Made by a program: the position numbers and the translations under genes
Notes under the pieces: model-generated
Databases searched by the model: none
What the model saw: the letters and a program-made list of their open reading frames with translations, nothing else
What the model was told of the DNA's origin: nothing
Part shown: positions 1 through 9,620 of the stretch, in pieces
How positions within the stretch are numbered: the first letter of the stretch is position 1
Layout of the letters: every line of letters starts with the position of its first letter
Assembly (NCBI GenBank): GCA_947172415.1
Contig: OX359191.1
Location: 3,596,001-3,660,000 of the forward strand
Reading direction: 5' to 3'
Source of the DNA: Chondrosia reniformis
Lineage: Eukaryota > Porifera > Demospongiae > Chondrillida > Chondrillidae
DNA: 64,000 nt

Positions 1-510
1 TCTTATATGCATATTATATATCTTATATGCATATTATATATCTTATATATTGCATAAATATGTAGAGTCAAAAGTGAGTGGTATATAAATAGGACTTCAT
101 TTGCAACATATATTGTGGAACCCACGTGACCGATGGTGTTACGGATGACATCGTCTGGATACAAGGTACTAGGATGCCCTGGTTCAATACCAGGTTGGGT
201 CCTGAAAAAAGAAAAAAAGCATACATCTTATATATATATTATATATCTTATATGTAATATATATTGTAAATATCTTATATGCACATTATATATCTTATAT
301 ATTGCATATATATGTAGAGTCAAAAGTGAGTGGTATATAAATAGGACTTCATTTACAACATATATTGGGTACCCACGTGACCGATGGTGTTTACGGATGA
401 CATCGTCTGGATACAAGTTACGAGGATGACCTGGTTCAATACCAGGTTGGGTCCTGAAAAAAGAAAAAAGCATACATCTTATATATGTATTATATATCTT
501 ATATGTAATA
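1..510 (+). repeat. tRNA-like satellite array, segment 1
   Basis: About two units of the roughly 250-bp tandem repeat that fills most of the window. The window begins inside the array. Each unit reads, in order: an AT-rich block built from short cttatat/gcatatta-type words, the constant phrase gtagagtcaaaagtgagtgg, a TATA box (tatataaatag), a short spacer, a tRNA-like module ending with the B-box ggttcaatacc, and an A-rich tract (gaaaaaagaaaaaag). Open frames of 60-110 codons run through the units on both strands, but they only reflect the repeat composition and are not genes. Confidence 0.95.
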
Positions 511-580
511 CAGTGGAACCTCCATAATAAGGACACCCTCGGGACCAGATCCAAGTGTCCTGATTATGGAGGTGTCCTGA
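511..580 (+). repeat. Left terminal inverted repeat and subterminal motifs of the Tigger-like element
   Basis: The terminus (511-538) starts CAGTGGAACCTCC and matches the right end in inverse orientation, perfectly for 13 bp and imperfectly to about 28 bp. Just inside, the motif gtgtcc occurs at 555 and 572, 17 bp apart, and once inverted at 531-537. The same 17-bp phasing occurs at the other end. These are probably transposase binding sites; that role is inferred from the periodicity. Confidence 0.8.
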
Positions 581-737
581 TTTCAGAGGTTTGCCATTAA
601 ATATGTATTAATTACATTTATATGCAAAGATTGGCAATGTAATTACAAACATATTGTTAATATTCTATAGTGTAGCCAAAATATATGCATTTAGTAAACA
701 CAGAAATGCTACTGTCATGATACACTGCTAAACCACA

Positions 738-2398
738 CTATTTATGGAAATAATCATCCAATGTTGTCTGCCTGGCTTTAGTAAGCGCAGAGTAGTGAAG
801 TGCTGCAACCACATTTGTTACACGGCTAATTTCTGTTGCTTCAGAAGTGTACCCCTTGTAATCTAAAAATGCAGCAACATCATCTAGGCTCTGCATTGCT
901 TGGTGAAAGGTTGTTAGCTTGGGTAGCACAGGCGTGCAGAAAGAATCTCCCTCCCCATTCTCCTCTTCCTCCTCCTCCTCCTCATCTTCCTGTTCTTGGC
1001 TCTCAGAATCTTTCTTCTTCTTGCTTGGAGCAATATCAGCTAGGAAGTCATCCTCCCAGCTGTCATCAGCATAGTCCTGACAAACAGGTAGGTCTTCATC
1101 AGCAGTGGTAAACTCATCCGCAGAGCAGCAATCTCTAGATCTGATCCCTTTGATCATGTCTTCTAGCTCTCCTGTCTCACTGTCTACTTCCAGATCTGCA
1201 AATGGGTCATCAGCTATATTGACATCACGTGAGACTGGATCAAAATCAGAGTTGACAACCCCAGCCTTTCGGAAGCATTTTTAATGGTGTCAGATGACAC
1301 CAACTCCCATGCCTGTGCAACCCATCTGCATGCTAGTAGGATGTTGACTGACTTGACCACTTCATGAGCGCTTGAGCACTCCTCAATTTTGGCAAGGACA
1401 TGCTGCATGAGAAGCTTACGATAGTGTACCTTGAAGTTCTTGATGATTCCAAAGTCAAGGGGCTGAAGAACTGAGGTGGTGTTAGGAGGAAGAAACAGGA
1501 TTTTGATGTTGCTGTATTTTCCTAAAAGATTTTGTGGGTGGCATCCAGCATTATCCATTAGCAGTGCAATTGAGCGGCTTTGTGACTTCAATTGATTGTT
1601 TACCTTGAGAAGGACACGGTGCATAATGTCTCCTGTCATCCAGGACTTTGCCTGGCTGTAAAACCTCACTGGTAAGCAACTTTTATCCACTCCCTTGAAG
1701 CATCGAAGGTTTTCAGATGTCCAGACAACAATTGGTTTGATACCTTCTTTGCCTCCTGCAGCATTTACAAAAAATGCTACTGTCACCCTCTTGCCCCCTT
1801 TGCATAACTTCCCCTTCTGTCCTAAGCCTTTGTCTGGCAAAGCCCTCCAGAAGCAGCCTGTTTTGTCCATGTTCCAGATATCCTTGGCACTGTAACCATG
1901 AATTATCTCTGGGATGCGCTCTTTCCAAGAGTCAACCGTTTCACCTTTGACTTCGCCTGACTCCCCACTAATGGTCATCTGTCGAATGTTGTGTTTCAAT
2001 TTCCATTTTTCTAGCCACCCATTGGATGCCTTGAAGTCAGAGATGTCCAGGTGCTGTGCAATCTCCTTGGCTTTTTGACATATCTTGGGACCATCAGGAT
2101 AGATGTTCTTATGAACAGCCATGAGGTACCAATCGTACAGCCGATCATTGACATCAGCAAATTGTGAGGTACGTGCCCTCTTTAGAGAACGACATATGTC
2201 ACTGGAGGCATTACCCTCATAACTTTCAAGAATGGTAACCTTGTTTTTCAGGATGGTGGATGCCTGTGTCTTGCCAATGCTAAAGTATTCAGCCAGTTTT
2301 CTAACTCCCAGTGTTGGGTTCTTCTCTGCCATCTGCAGTAACTCATACTTTTTCTGAAGTGACAGTTCATTGCGCTTTTTTGTGGTGGAAAGAGCCAT
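738..2398 (-). pseudogene. Tigger/jerky-type DDE transposase, one frameshift
   Basis: The main frame starts at ATG 2398-2396 and runs 394 codons to 1214. Residues 10-60 form a pipsqueak/CENP-B helix-turn-helix, about 85-140 resembles the Tc5-type DNA-binding domain, and about 170-330 is the DDE_1 catalytic core. The three acidic residues visible are D178 (in NMDKTG), D282 (in LLMDNAG) and D315 (in LQPLDFG), the last two 32 residues apart. Near position 1273 the reading leaves its natural frame. The C-terminal part continues in another frame through 738-1157, rich in acidic residues, and ends QTTLDDYFHK. One missing base in the GCTTCCG area explains the switch. The last residues match a PCNA-interacting box (Q-x-x-L-x-x-Y-F). 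A sequencing error cannot be excluded; otherwise the gene is inactive. Confidence 0.88.
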
Positions 2399-2499
2399 TT
2401 TGCACTAACATACACGTGTTGAACAGTCAAAGGGCAAGGCCTAGGTCAATCACCTTGCCCTTGCCCTTTGATTGTGTGTACCACAAAGGAACCACGACT
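2399..2499. promoter_or_regulatory. Divergent promoter region with 13-bp inverted repeat
   Basis: This 101-bp gap separates the divergent starts of the transposase (2398, minus) and the HIRAN-like gene (2500, plus), so both promoters should lie here. It contains the perfect inverted repeat TCAAAGGGCAAGG (2427-2439) and CCTTGCCCTTTGA (2459-2471) with a 19-nt spacer, plus an extra partial right-arm repeat. The symmetry would suit one factor, perhaps the transposase, acting on both genes; that is inference. Confidence 0.5.
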
Positions 2500-2913
2500 A
2501 TGGCAAGTCAGCCAGCAGAAGTGACTTCAGATTTCTGCGAGATTCGTACTTTTGTAAGAGGAGCTCATGCCTACCAAGAACACTGGCAACCAAGAACTGG
2601 ACAGATGTTAAACCTGAAGAGAGAGCCCGAAAATTGTCGGGATAAGTGCGCTGTTGCAATATTAAAGGCGGACGGTACAATAGTCGGGTATATTCCATAC
2701 AATTTTGCTCCGCTTATCTCGTCATTCCTTGCGAGAGACTGCAACAAAGGTATGGTCGAAATTACTGGGGAAAGGGTCAATCGCGGCGCTGGGTATGGAC
2801 TGGAAGTCCCTTGTGTTTATCGTCTGTATGGGCCACAAAAGTATATTCAACGGCTCGAAGGGATGCTGTCAAGACTCAGAGAAAGATCGCTCTTGCCAGA
2901 ATCATCTGACTGA
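2500..2913 (+). CDS. HIRAN-like domain protein encoded by the transposon
   Basis: A 137-codon frame from ATG 2500-2502 to TGA 2911-2913. The open frame extends further upstream, but the in-frame ATG at 2500 matches where the recognisable protein begins and leaves a 101-bp divergent spacer to the transposase. Residues about 20-110 resemble a HIRAN domain: the LKREPEN stretch, DKCAVAI, an ADGTIVGYIP segment and a following helix, in the usual order (REP-N, D-x-x-A-V-x-I, G-x-V-G-Y-I-P). HIRAN domains bind DNA ends in HLTF/Rad5 helicases, where they recognise 3' ends of single strands. Here the domain stands alone, without helicase or RING. It may be an accessory DNA-binding factor of the element; that role is inferred. 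The frame is intact although the transposase beside it is broken. Confidence 0.65.
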   Translation: MASQPAEVTSDFCEIRTFVRGAHAYQEHWQPRTGQMLNLKREPENCRDKCAVAILKADGTIVGYIPYNFAPLISSFLARDCNKGMVEITGERVNRGAGYGLEVPCVYRLYGPQKYIQRLEGMLSRLRERSLLPESSD

Positions 2914-2984
2914 AACTTACACTTATTTATACTGTCCATATTATATAGTTTATTTTGTATAATAATAAATACGTTGGGACCTAT

Positions 2985-3137
2985 TTACGTGTCCGCAATA
3001 CGGAATAGAGAGGTGTCCGTATTTGGGAGGGTGCCATTGTATCGTGGTTAATGGCTTTTCAATCGGGACCGCAACAATGTGTCCGCACTAGTGAGGTGTC
3101 CGCTATCAGGAGGTGTCCGTTAAGGGAGGTTCCACTG
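2985..3137 (-). repeat. Right terminal inverted repeat with phased subterminal motifs
   Basis: The terminus (3110-3137) is the inverse of the left end. Inside it the motif gtgtccg occurs at 2989, 3013, 3079, 3096 and 3113; the last three are exactly 17 bp apart, and a diverged copy starts 16 bp further on at the very end. Arrays of short direct repeats next to the terminus are usual for DNA transposons whose transposase has a CENP-B-type helix-turn-helix. Confidence 0.75.
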
Positions 3138-6100
3138 TATATACTGTATATATCTTATATGCATATTATATCTTATATATTGCATATATATGTAGAGTCA
3201 AAAGTGAGTGGTATATAAATAGGACTTAATTTACAACTTATATTGGGTGACCCATGTGACCGATGGTGTTACGAATGACATCGTCAGGATACAAGGTACG
3301 AGGATGCCCTGGTTCAATACCAGGTTGGGTCCTGAAAAAAGAAAAAAGAGAATACATCTTATATATGTATTATATATCTTATATGTAATATATATTGTAT
3401 ATATCTTATATATTGCATATATATGCAGAGTCAAAAGTGAGGGGTATATGAATAGGACTTAATTTACAAAATATATTGGGTGACCCACGTGACCGATGGT
3501 GTTACGAATGACATCGTCTGGATACAAGGTACGAGGATGCCCTGGTTCAATACCAGGTAGGGTCTTGAAAAAAGAAAAAAGAGAATACATCTTATATATG
3601 TATTATACATCTTATATGTAATATATATTGTATATATCTTATATATTGCATATATATGCAGAGTCAAAAGTGAGGGGTATATGAATAGGACTTAATTTAC
3701 AAAATATATTGGGTGACCCACGTGACCGATGGTGTTACGAATGACATCGTCTGGATACAAGGTACGAGGATGCCCTGGTTCAATACCAGGTAGGGTCTTG
3801 AAAAAAGAAAAAAGAGAATACATCTTATATATGTATTATACATCTTATATGTAATATATATTGTATATATCTTATATGAATATTATATATCTTATATATT
3901 GGATATATATGTAGAGTCAAAAGTGAGTGGTATATAAATAGGACTTCATTTACAAAATATATTATGGTAGCCATGTGACCGATGGTGTTACGGATGACAT
4001 CGTCTGGATACAAGGTACGAGGATGCCCTGGTTCAATACCAGGTTGGGTCCTGAAAAAAGAAAAAAAGGATACATCTTATATATGTATTATATATCTTAT
4101 ATGTAATGTATATTTAAAATATCTTATATGCCTATTATATATCTTATATATTGCAAATATATGAAGAGTAAAAAGTGAGTGGTATATAAATAGGATTTCA
4201 TTTACAACATATATTGTTGAACCTACGTGACCGATGGTGTTACAGATGACATTGTCTGGATACAAGGTACGAGGATGCCCTGGTTCAATACCAGTTTTGT
4301 TCCTGAAAAAAGAAAAAAGAGAATACATCTTATATATGTATTGTACATCTTATATGTAATATATATGGTATATATCTTATATGCATATTATATATCTTAT
4401 ATATTGCATATATATGTAGAGTCAAAAGTGAGTGGTATATAAATAGGACTTCATTTACTACAAATATTGGGTGACCCATGTGACCGAAGGTGTTACGGAT
4501 GACATCGTCTGGATACAAGGTACGAGGATGCCCTGATTCAATACCAGTTTGGGTCCTGAAAAAAGAAAAAAAGCATACATCTTATATATGTATTATATAT
4601 CTTATATGTAATGTATATTTAAAATATCTTATATGCCTATTATATATCTTATATATTGCAAATATATGAAGAGTAAAAAGTGAGTGGTATATAAATAGGA
4701 TTTCATTTACAACATATATTGTTGAACCTACGTGACCGATGGTGTTACGGATGACATTGTCTGGATACAAGGTACGAGGATGCCCTGGTTCAATACCAGT
4801 TTTGTTCCTGAAAAAAGAAAAAAGAGAATACATCTTATATATGTATTGTACATCTTATATGTAATATATATGGTATATATCTTATATGCATATTATATAT
4901 CTTATATATTGCATATATATGTAGAGTCAAAAGTGAGTGGTATATAAATAGGACTTCATTTACTACAAATATTGGGTGACCCACGTGACCGAAGGTGTTA
5001 CGGATGACATCGTCTGGATACAAGGTACGAGGATGCCCTGGTTCAATACCAGGTAGGGTCTTGAAAAAAGAAAAAAGCATACATCTTACATATATATTAT
5101 ATATCTTATATGTTTTATATATTGTATATATCTTATATGCATATTATATATCTTATATATTGCATATATATGTAGAGTCTAAAGTGAGTGGTATATAAAT
5201 AGGCCTTCATTTACAACAAATATTGGGTGACCCACGTGACCGATGGTGTTACGGATGACATCGTCTGGATACAAGGTACAGGGATGGCCTGATTCAATAC
5301 CAGTTTGGGTCCTGAAAAAAGAAAAAAGCATACATCTTACATATATATTATATATCTTATATGTTTTATATATTGTATATATCTTATATGCATATTATAT
5401 ATCTTATATATTGCATATATATGTAGAGTCAAAAGTGAGTGGTATATAAATAGGACTTCATTTACAACAAATATTGGGTGACCCACGTGACCGAAGGTGT
5501 TACGGATGACATCGTCTGGATACAAGGTACGAGGATGCCCTGGTTCAATACCAGGTAGGGTCTTGAAAAAAGAAAAAAGCATACATCTTACATATATATT
5601 ATATATCTTATATGTAATATATATTGTATATATCTTATATGCATATTATATATCTTATATATTGCATATATATGTAGAGTCTAAAGTGAGTGGTATATAA
5701 ATAGGCCTTCATTTACAACAAATATTGGGTGACCCACGTGACCGATGGTGTTACGGATGACATCGTCTGGATACAAGGTACAGGGATGGCCTGATTCAAT
5801 ACCAGTTTGGGTCCTGAAAAAAGAAAAAAGAGCATACATCTTATATATATATTATATATCTTATATGTAATATATATTGTATATATCTTATATGCATATT
5901 ATATATCTTATATATTGCATATGTATGTAGAGTCAAAAGTGAGGGGTATATAAATAGGACGTCATTTAAAACATATATTATGGTAGACACGTGACCGATG
6001 GTGTTACGGATGACATCGTCTTGATACAAGGTACGAGGATGACCTGGTTAAATATTGGGTTGGGTCCTGAAAAAAGAAAAAAAAGGATAGATCTTATATG

Positions 6101-6968
6101 TGTATTATATATCTTATATATATGTAATATATATTGTATATATCTTATATGCATATTATATATCTTATATATTGCATATATACGTAGAGCCAAAAGTATA
6201 TAAATAGGACTTCATTTACAACAATAATGGGTGACCCACATGACCGATGGTGTTACGGATGATATCGTCTGGATACAAGGTTCGAGGATGCCCTGGTTCA
6301 ATACCAGGTAGGGCCTTGAAAAAAGAAAAAAGCATACATCTTATATATATCTTATATATCTTATATGTAATATATATTGTATATATCTTATATGCATATT
6401 ATATATTTTATATATTGCATATATATGTAGAGTCAAAAGTGAGTGGTATAAAAATAGGACTTCATTTACAACAAATATTGGGTGACCCACGTGACCGATG
6501 GTGTTACGGATGACATCGTCTGGATACAAGGTACGAGGATGCCCTGATTCAATACCAGTTTGGGTCCTGAAAAAAGAAAAAAGAGCATACATTTTATATA
6601 TGTATTATATATCTTTTATGTAATATATATTGTATATATCTTATATGCATATTATATATTTTATTTATTGCATATATATATAGAGTCAAAAGTGAGGGGT
6701 ATATAAATATGACTTCATTTAAAACATATATTATGGAAGCCACGTGACCGATGGTGTTACGGATGACATCGTCTGGATACAAGGTACGAGGATGCCCTGG
6801 TTCAAAACCAGGTAGCGTCCTGAAAAAAGGAAAAAATACATCTTATATATGTATTATATATCTTATATGTAATATATATTGTATATATCTTATATGCATA
6901 TTATATATCTTATATATTGCATATATGTAGAGTCTAAAGTGAGTGGTATATAAATAGGACTTCATTAA
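3138..6968 (+). repeat. tRNA-like satellite array, segment 2
   Basis: About 15 head-to-tail units of 233-255 bp between the Tigger-like element and the EF2 segment. Local near-identical neighbours show recent duplication, for example the units starting near 3426 and 3659. The block 4980-6968 is repeated almost exactly at 10062-12300, on the far side of the EF2 segment, with an offset of 5,082 bp that grows to 5,333 bp where the second copy has one extra unit. The last unit is cut off at about 6968 in the spacer just before its tRNA-like module. Confidence 0.95.
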
Positions 6969-7253
6969 CATCATGGCACAAAAAAGAGACTACCACGCCA
7001 CGAGAAGATGAAATAAGCGTTTTTTATATTCGTGCTAAAGGTTGCTCTATCTTATTCATTATTTTGCAACCCTTTCTTTTCTGACACCTGATTTATCCAA
7101 CATTTTTGGTTGAAACAAACGCTGTCAGTTAAACCAGGGCCCACTGTAATCTATCTCTTACAAATAGACTGCTCTGATTTCAGAAATTAAAAAAATGTAG
7201 CCTCCATCCCAATAATACTGATGTTCGCATGTACAACAATCGTACAATTGAAG
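6969..7253. other. Inserted unique sequence, no gene seen
   Basis: Sequence unlike the array, lying between the left array junction and a small palindromic element. I see no reading frame of note and no match to the EF2 exons that should follow exon 7. It probably belongs to the inserted genomic segment that carries the EF2 fragment. Confidence 0.6.
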
Positions 7254-7405
7254 TACCGCAAATTCAGGAAATTTCATTATTAAAATATTTTCATGGTTGT
7301 CTCCTCGTTCATTTGTTTGTGTAAATCAAGAAGTGCAGTTGGATTAGACCATGAAAATATTTCAACAAGAAAATTTATCACAAGAAAATTTCCCAAATTA
7401 CGGTA
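7254..7405. mobile_element. Small MITE-like palindromic element
   Basis: A 152-bp stretch with imperfect inverted ends: it starts TACCGCAAATT and ends AATTACGGTA. The inner parts also mirror each other (aaatattttcatggt at about 7283-7297 against accatgaaaatattt at about 7349-7363). This is the structure of a miniature inverted-repeat element without coding capacity. It lies in what should be the intron after EF2 exon 7, and the EF2 similarity does not resume beyond it. Confidence 0.6.
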
Positions 7406-7429
7406 TATAGTCCCATTTAGAGGTCTCAC

Positions 7430-9533
7430 CTTGAGATTATGGGCATGATCATAGGTGGATAGAGTCCCAGTCTTGACCAAGAACTGGTCAACGCCCACAA
7501 GCCCAGCAATGTTGCCGCAGGGCACATCTTCTATAGCTTCCACGTACCTACCCATCATAAGAATAGTTCTCTGAATTGACTTTGTGTAGAGATCTTCCTT
7601 CTTGCCAGGAACATAATTAGGCCCCATGATTCTGACCTTCTGACCTGTTGCAACAGTACCAGAGAAAACACGACCAAATGCATAGAATCTCCCCTTGTCT
7701 GATGTGGGTACCATCTTGCTGATGTACATCATTAACGGAGCCTTAAGAAAATGATTAAAGGAACCTTTTGTTGGCATATTTTTTGAAGAGGAAAAATTGG
7801 AGACTTAAGATCAAAAGCTGTTCCTAACCTCAGATGCCATCAACAAAGAACTCTGGATTTACCCCGCCCACTCATGTCTCCTGAGGAGCACAATGAGCAA
7901 TGGGTGGAACCAAAGTTCACTTGATGGGAACTAGTCTGCTCTTATAGCCAATCACAACATGGTCAAGACACAGAAAACTGTTTCTTCCTTATTAGGACTT
8001 ATCAGTATGGCATAGTATGGAAGTTTAAGCAGTCACTCTGCTCATAGGTACTCCCAAAAGCTAAAAAGCTTGTGGTTCCTTATCAGCAAATAAGAGGTAA
8101 CTACACATTTACACAAACATACCTTTGGATCACAATTTTTGATTCCAAGCGCACATGGATCGTCATGAGGTCCTTCATACAATAGCTCCATTCTGTAGCC
8201 TTGAGCTGTAACTGGGGAAGGAAGGTGGATGGTAATCATTTGAAGCAAGGCCTCCCCGGCTGGGAGCCATTTGCGCATCATGGTTTTCAACAGCGGTTTT
8301 CCTTCTAAGTGCTAAACAAATAAATAACTAGGAGTAAAATTGACAAATAAAACACACTAAACGTAAAGAAAACCTTTTCTTCTCCTTCCAGTTTAATCTG
8401 CAATTTTTCAATAAGTTTCTGCGTTTCTTCCTTTTTGAAATTCATGACAGCATCAAATACTTTGTAGATTGGGTCCAGGATGAACTGACAGAAGCCCCTA
8501 ACATAGTTGTCACTCTTAGTCTTGGACCATTTCTTCTCCTTGGCATTGTAAAACTGGTCTCCCCAGAATCTCTTCATTAACTTTTCTGGCTCAATTTTAA
8601 ACTTTGCTGAATACATCTCTGCAAATTGCTTCAGGGTGAAAGCCCATCCATGAAGACCGGAACCGAACCCCACTGTACCATTAACTGCTTGAACCTGAGG
8701 AACAAAAAACTTGCACGTTATTGCACAAGCTTTGGGGAATCAGTTAATAAGGGCCATACAAGGGTTAATTATTAGTCAACCAACCTGCGCATCTCCCATT
8801 GGGCTGTCCTCACTCCCATAGGTGGCAATGATCACATTTGTGCTTTCCAAAATCTTGTTAAATTTCTGATACAGGTCTTCCATCTCCAACTGCAGTTCCA
8901 GCAAGGCACGGTCCATCTTGTTCATGAAGAGAACTGGCCTAATCCTCTCTACCAATGCCTGACGTAGTACAGTTTCAGTTTGTACACTCACACCTTAAAA
9001 ATGGTAAATCCATTCAATTTATGTTCAAGATAGATTTACTCCAGCCTGGTGCATTGTGATCGGATACAGCAACACTTACCACTGACACAATCCACGACTA
9101 CAAGAGCTCCATCAGTAACACGGAGGGCTGCCGTAACCTCAGAGGAAAAGTCCACGTGACCAGGGGAATCAATCAGATTGATCAGAAAGCCATTTCCATC
9201 TACTTTCTGCTTTACACTCTTCAAGTCGGAGTCCTTCAATTCATAATACAGTGAAATGGCACTAGAAAAACGAAGGACCTTTTAAAGGTAGCAGTGACAA
9301 CACTTAACAATTACATACGTCGATTTGATTGTGATGCATCGCTCCTGTTCGTCCTTTCTTGTGTCTGTGTAGCGCATTTCACCCGCCTTAGCTCCCGTAA
9401 TAATACCGGCTTTTGTGACCAAAGAATCCGTCAAGGTGGACTTGCCGTGATCTACGTGTGCTATTACAGACATGTTGCGTATATTGGTACGCTTTTCCAT
9501 GATAGCTCGAACTTGATCTATCGTGAAGTTAAC
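7430..9533 (-). pseudogene. EEF2: Elongation factor 2 fragment, exons 2-7 (N-terminal half)
   Basis: Six minus-strand exons with GT-AG borders: 9533-9319, 9261-9080, 8993-8785, 8694-8374, 8311-8123 and 7741-7430. Joined, they total 1,428 nt, an unbroken 476-codon frame with all phases agreeing. It begins VNFTIDQ, the residues that follow the initiator Met in animal EF2. GTPase motifs are intact: AHVDHGKST (P-loop), DSPGHVDF (G3), NKMD (G4). It runs through the G domain into domain II ([19 protein letters not shown]) and then stops. EF2 is usually about 850 residues, so domains III-V, with the diphthamide loop needed for translocation, are absent. The ATG exon and promoter are also absent: array resumes 87 bp upstream of exon 2. 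I read it as a truncated gene copy moved into the array. The lack of disabling mutations suggests it is recent, or under selection inside a chimeric transcript. Confidence 0.92.
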
Positions 9534-9620
9534 CTAAAAATTGAGGGAAGCAATTTACATATAGTGGATTGTACAGATACAATTCTTAGTTAATCACACA
9601 ATAATAAGTATTGGGAATCC
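9534..9620. other. Intron remnant and right junction of the EF2 segment
   Basis: It contains the splice acceptor side of EF2 intron 1 (tttttag before exon 2, read on the minus strand) and then about 80 bp of unique sequence. From about 9621 (aataccaagttgggtcacc) the sequence is again array, entering a unit in the middle of its T-arm. Comparison with the uninterrupted copy at about 12290-12400 shows that the EF2 segment replaced roughly 90 bp, almost exactly the tRNA-like module. Confidence 0.75.

Larger units (their letters stand above)
511..3137. mobile_element. Tigger/pogo-like DNA transposon inserted in the array
   Basis: A 2,627-bp element bounded by inverted termini that begin CAGTGGAACCTCC at both ends, flanked by a TA dinucleotide on each side (509-510 and 3138-3139). 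TA target duplication and CAGTGG-type termini are typical of the pogo/Tigger group of the Tc1/mariner superfamily. Array sequence resumes on both sides, so the element landed in a TA within the AT-rich half of a unit. It carries two divergent genes: a frameshifted minus-strand transposase and a plus-strand HIRAN-like protein. The transposase frameshift suggests this copy cannot move by itself. Confidence 0.9.

Noticed and set aside
836-1111. Plus-strand frame over the transposase tail
   Set aside because: Antisense shadow of the acidic C-terminal part of the transposase.
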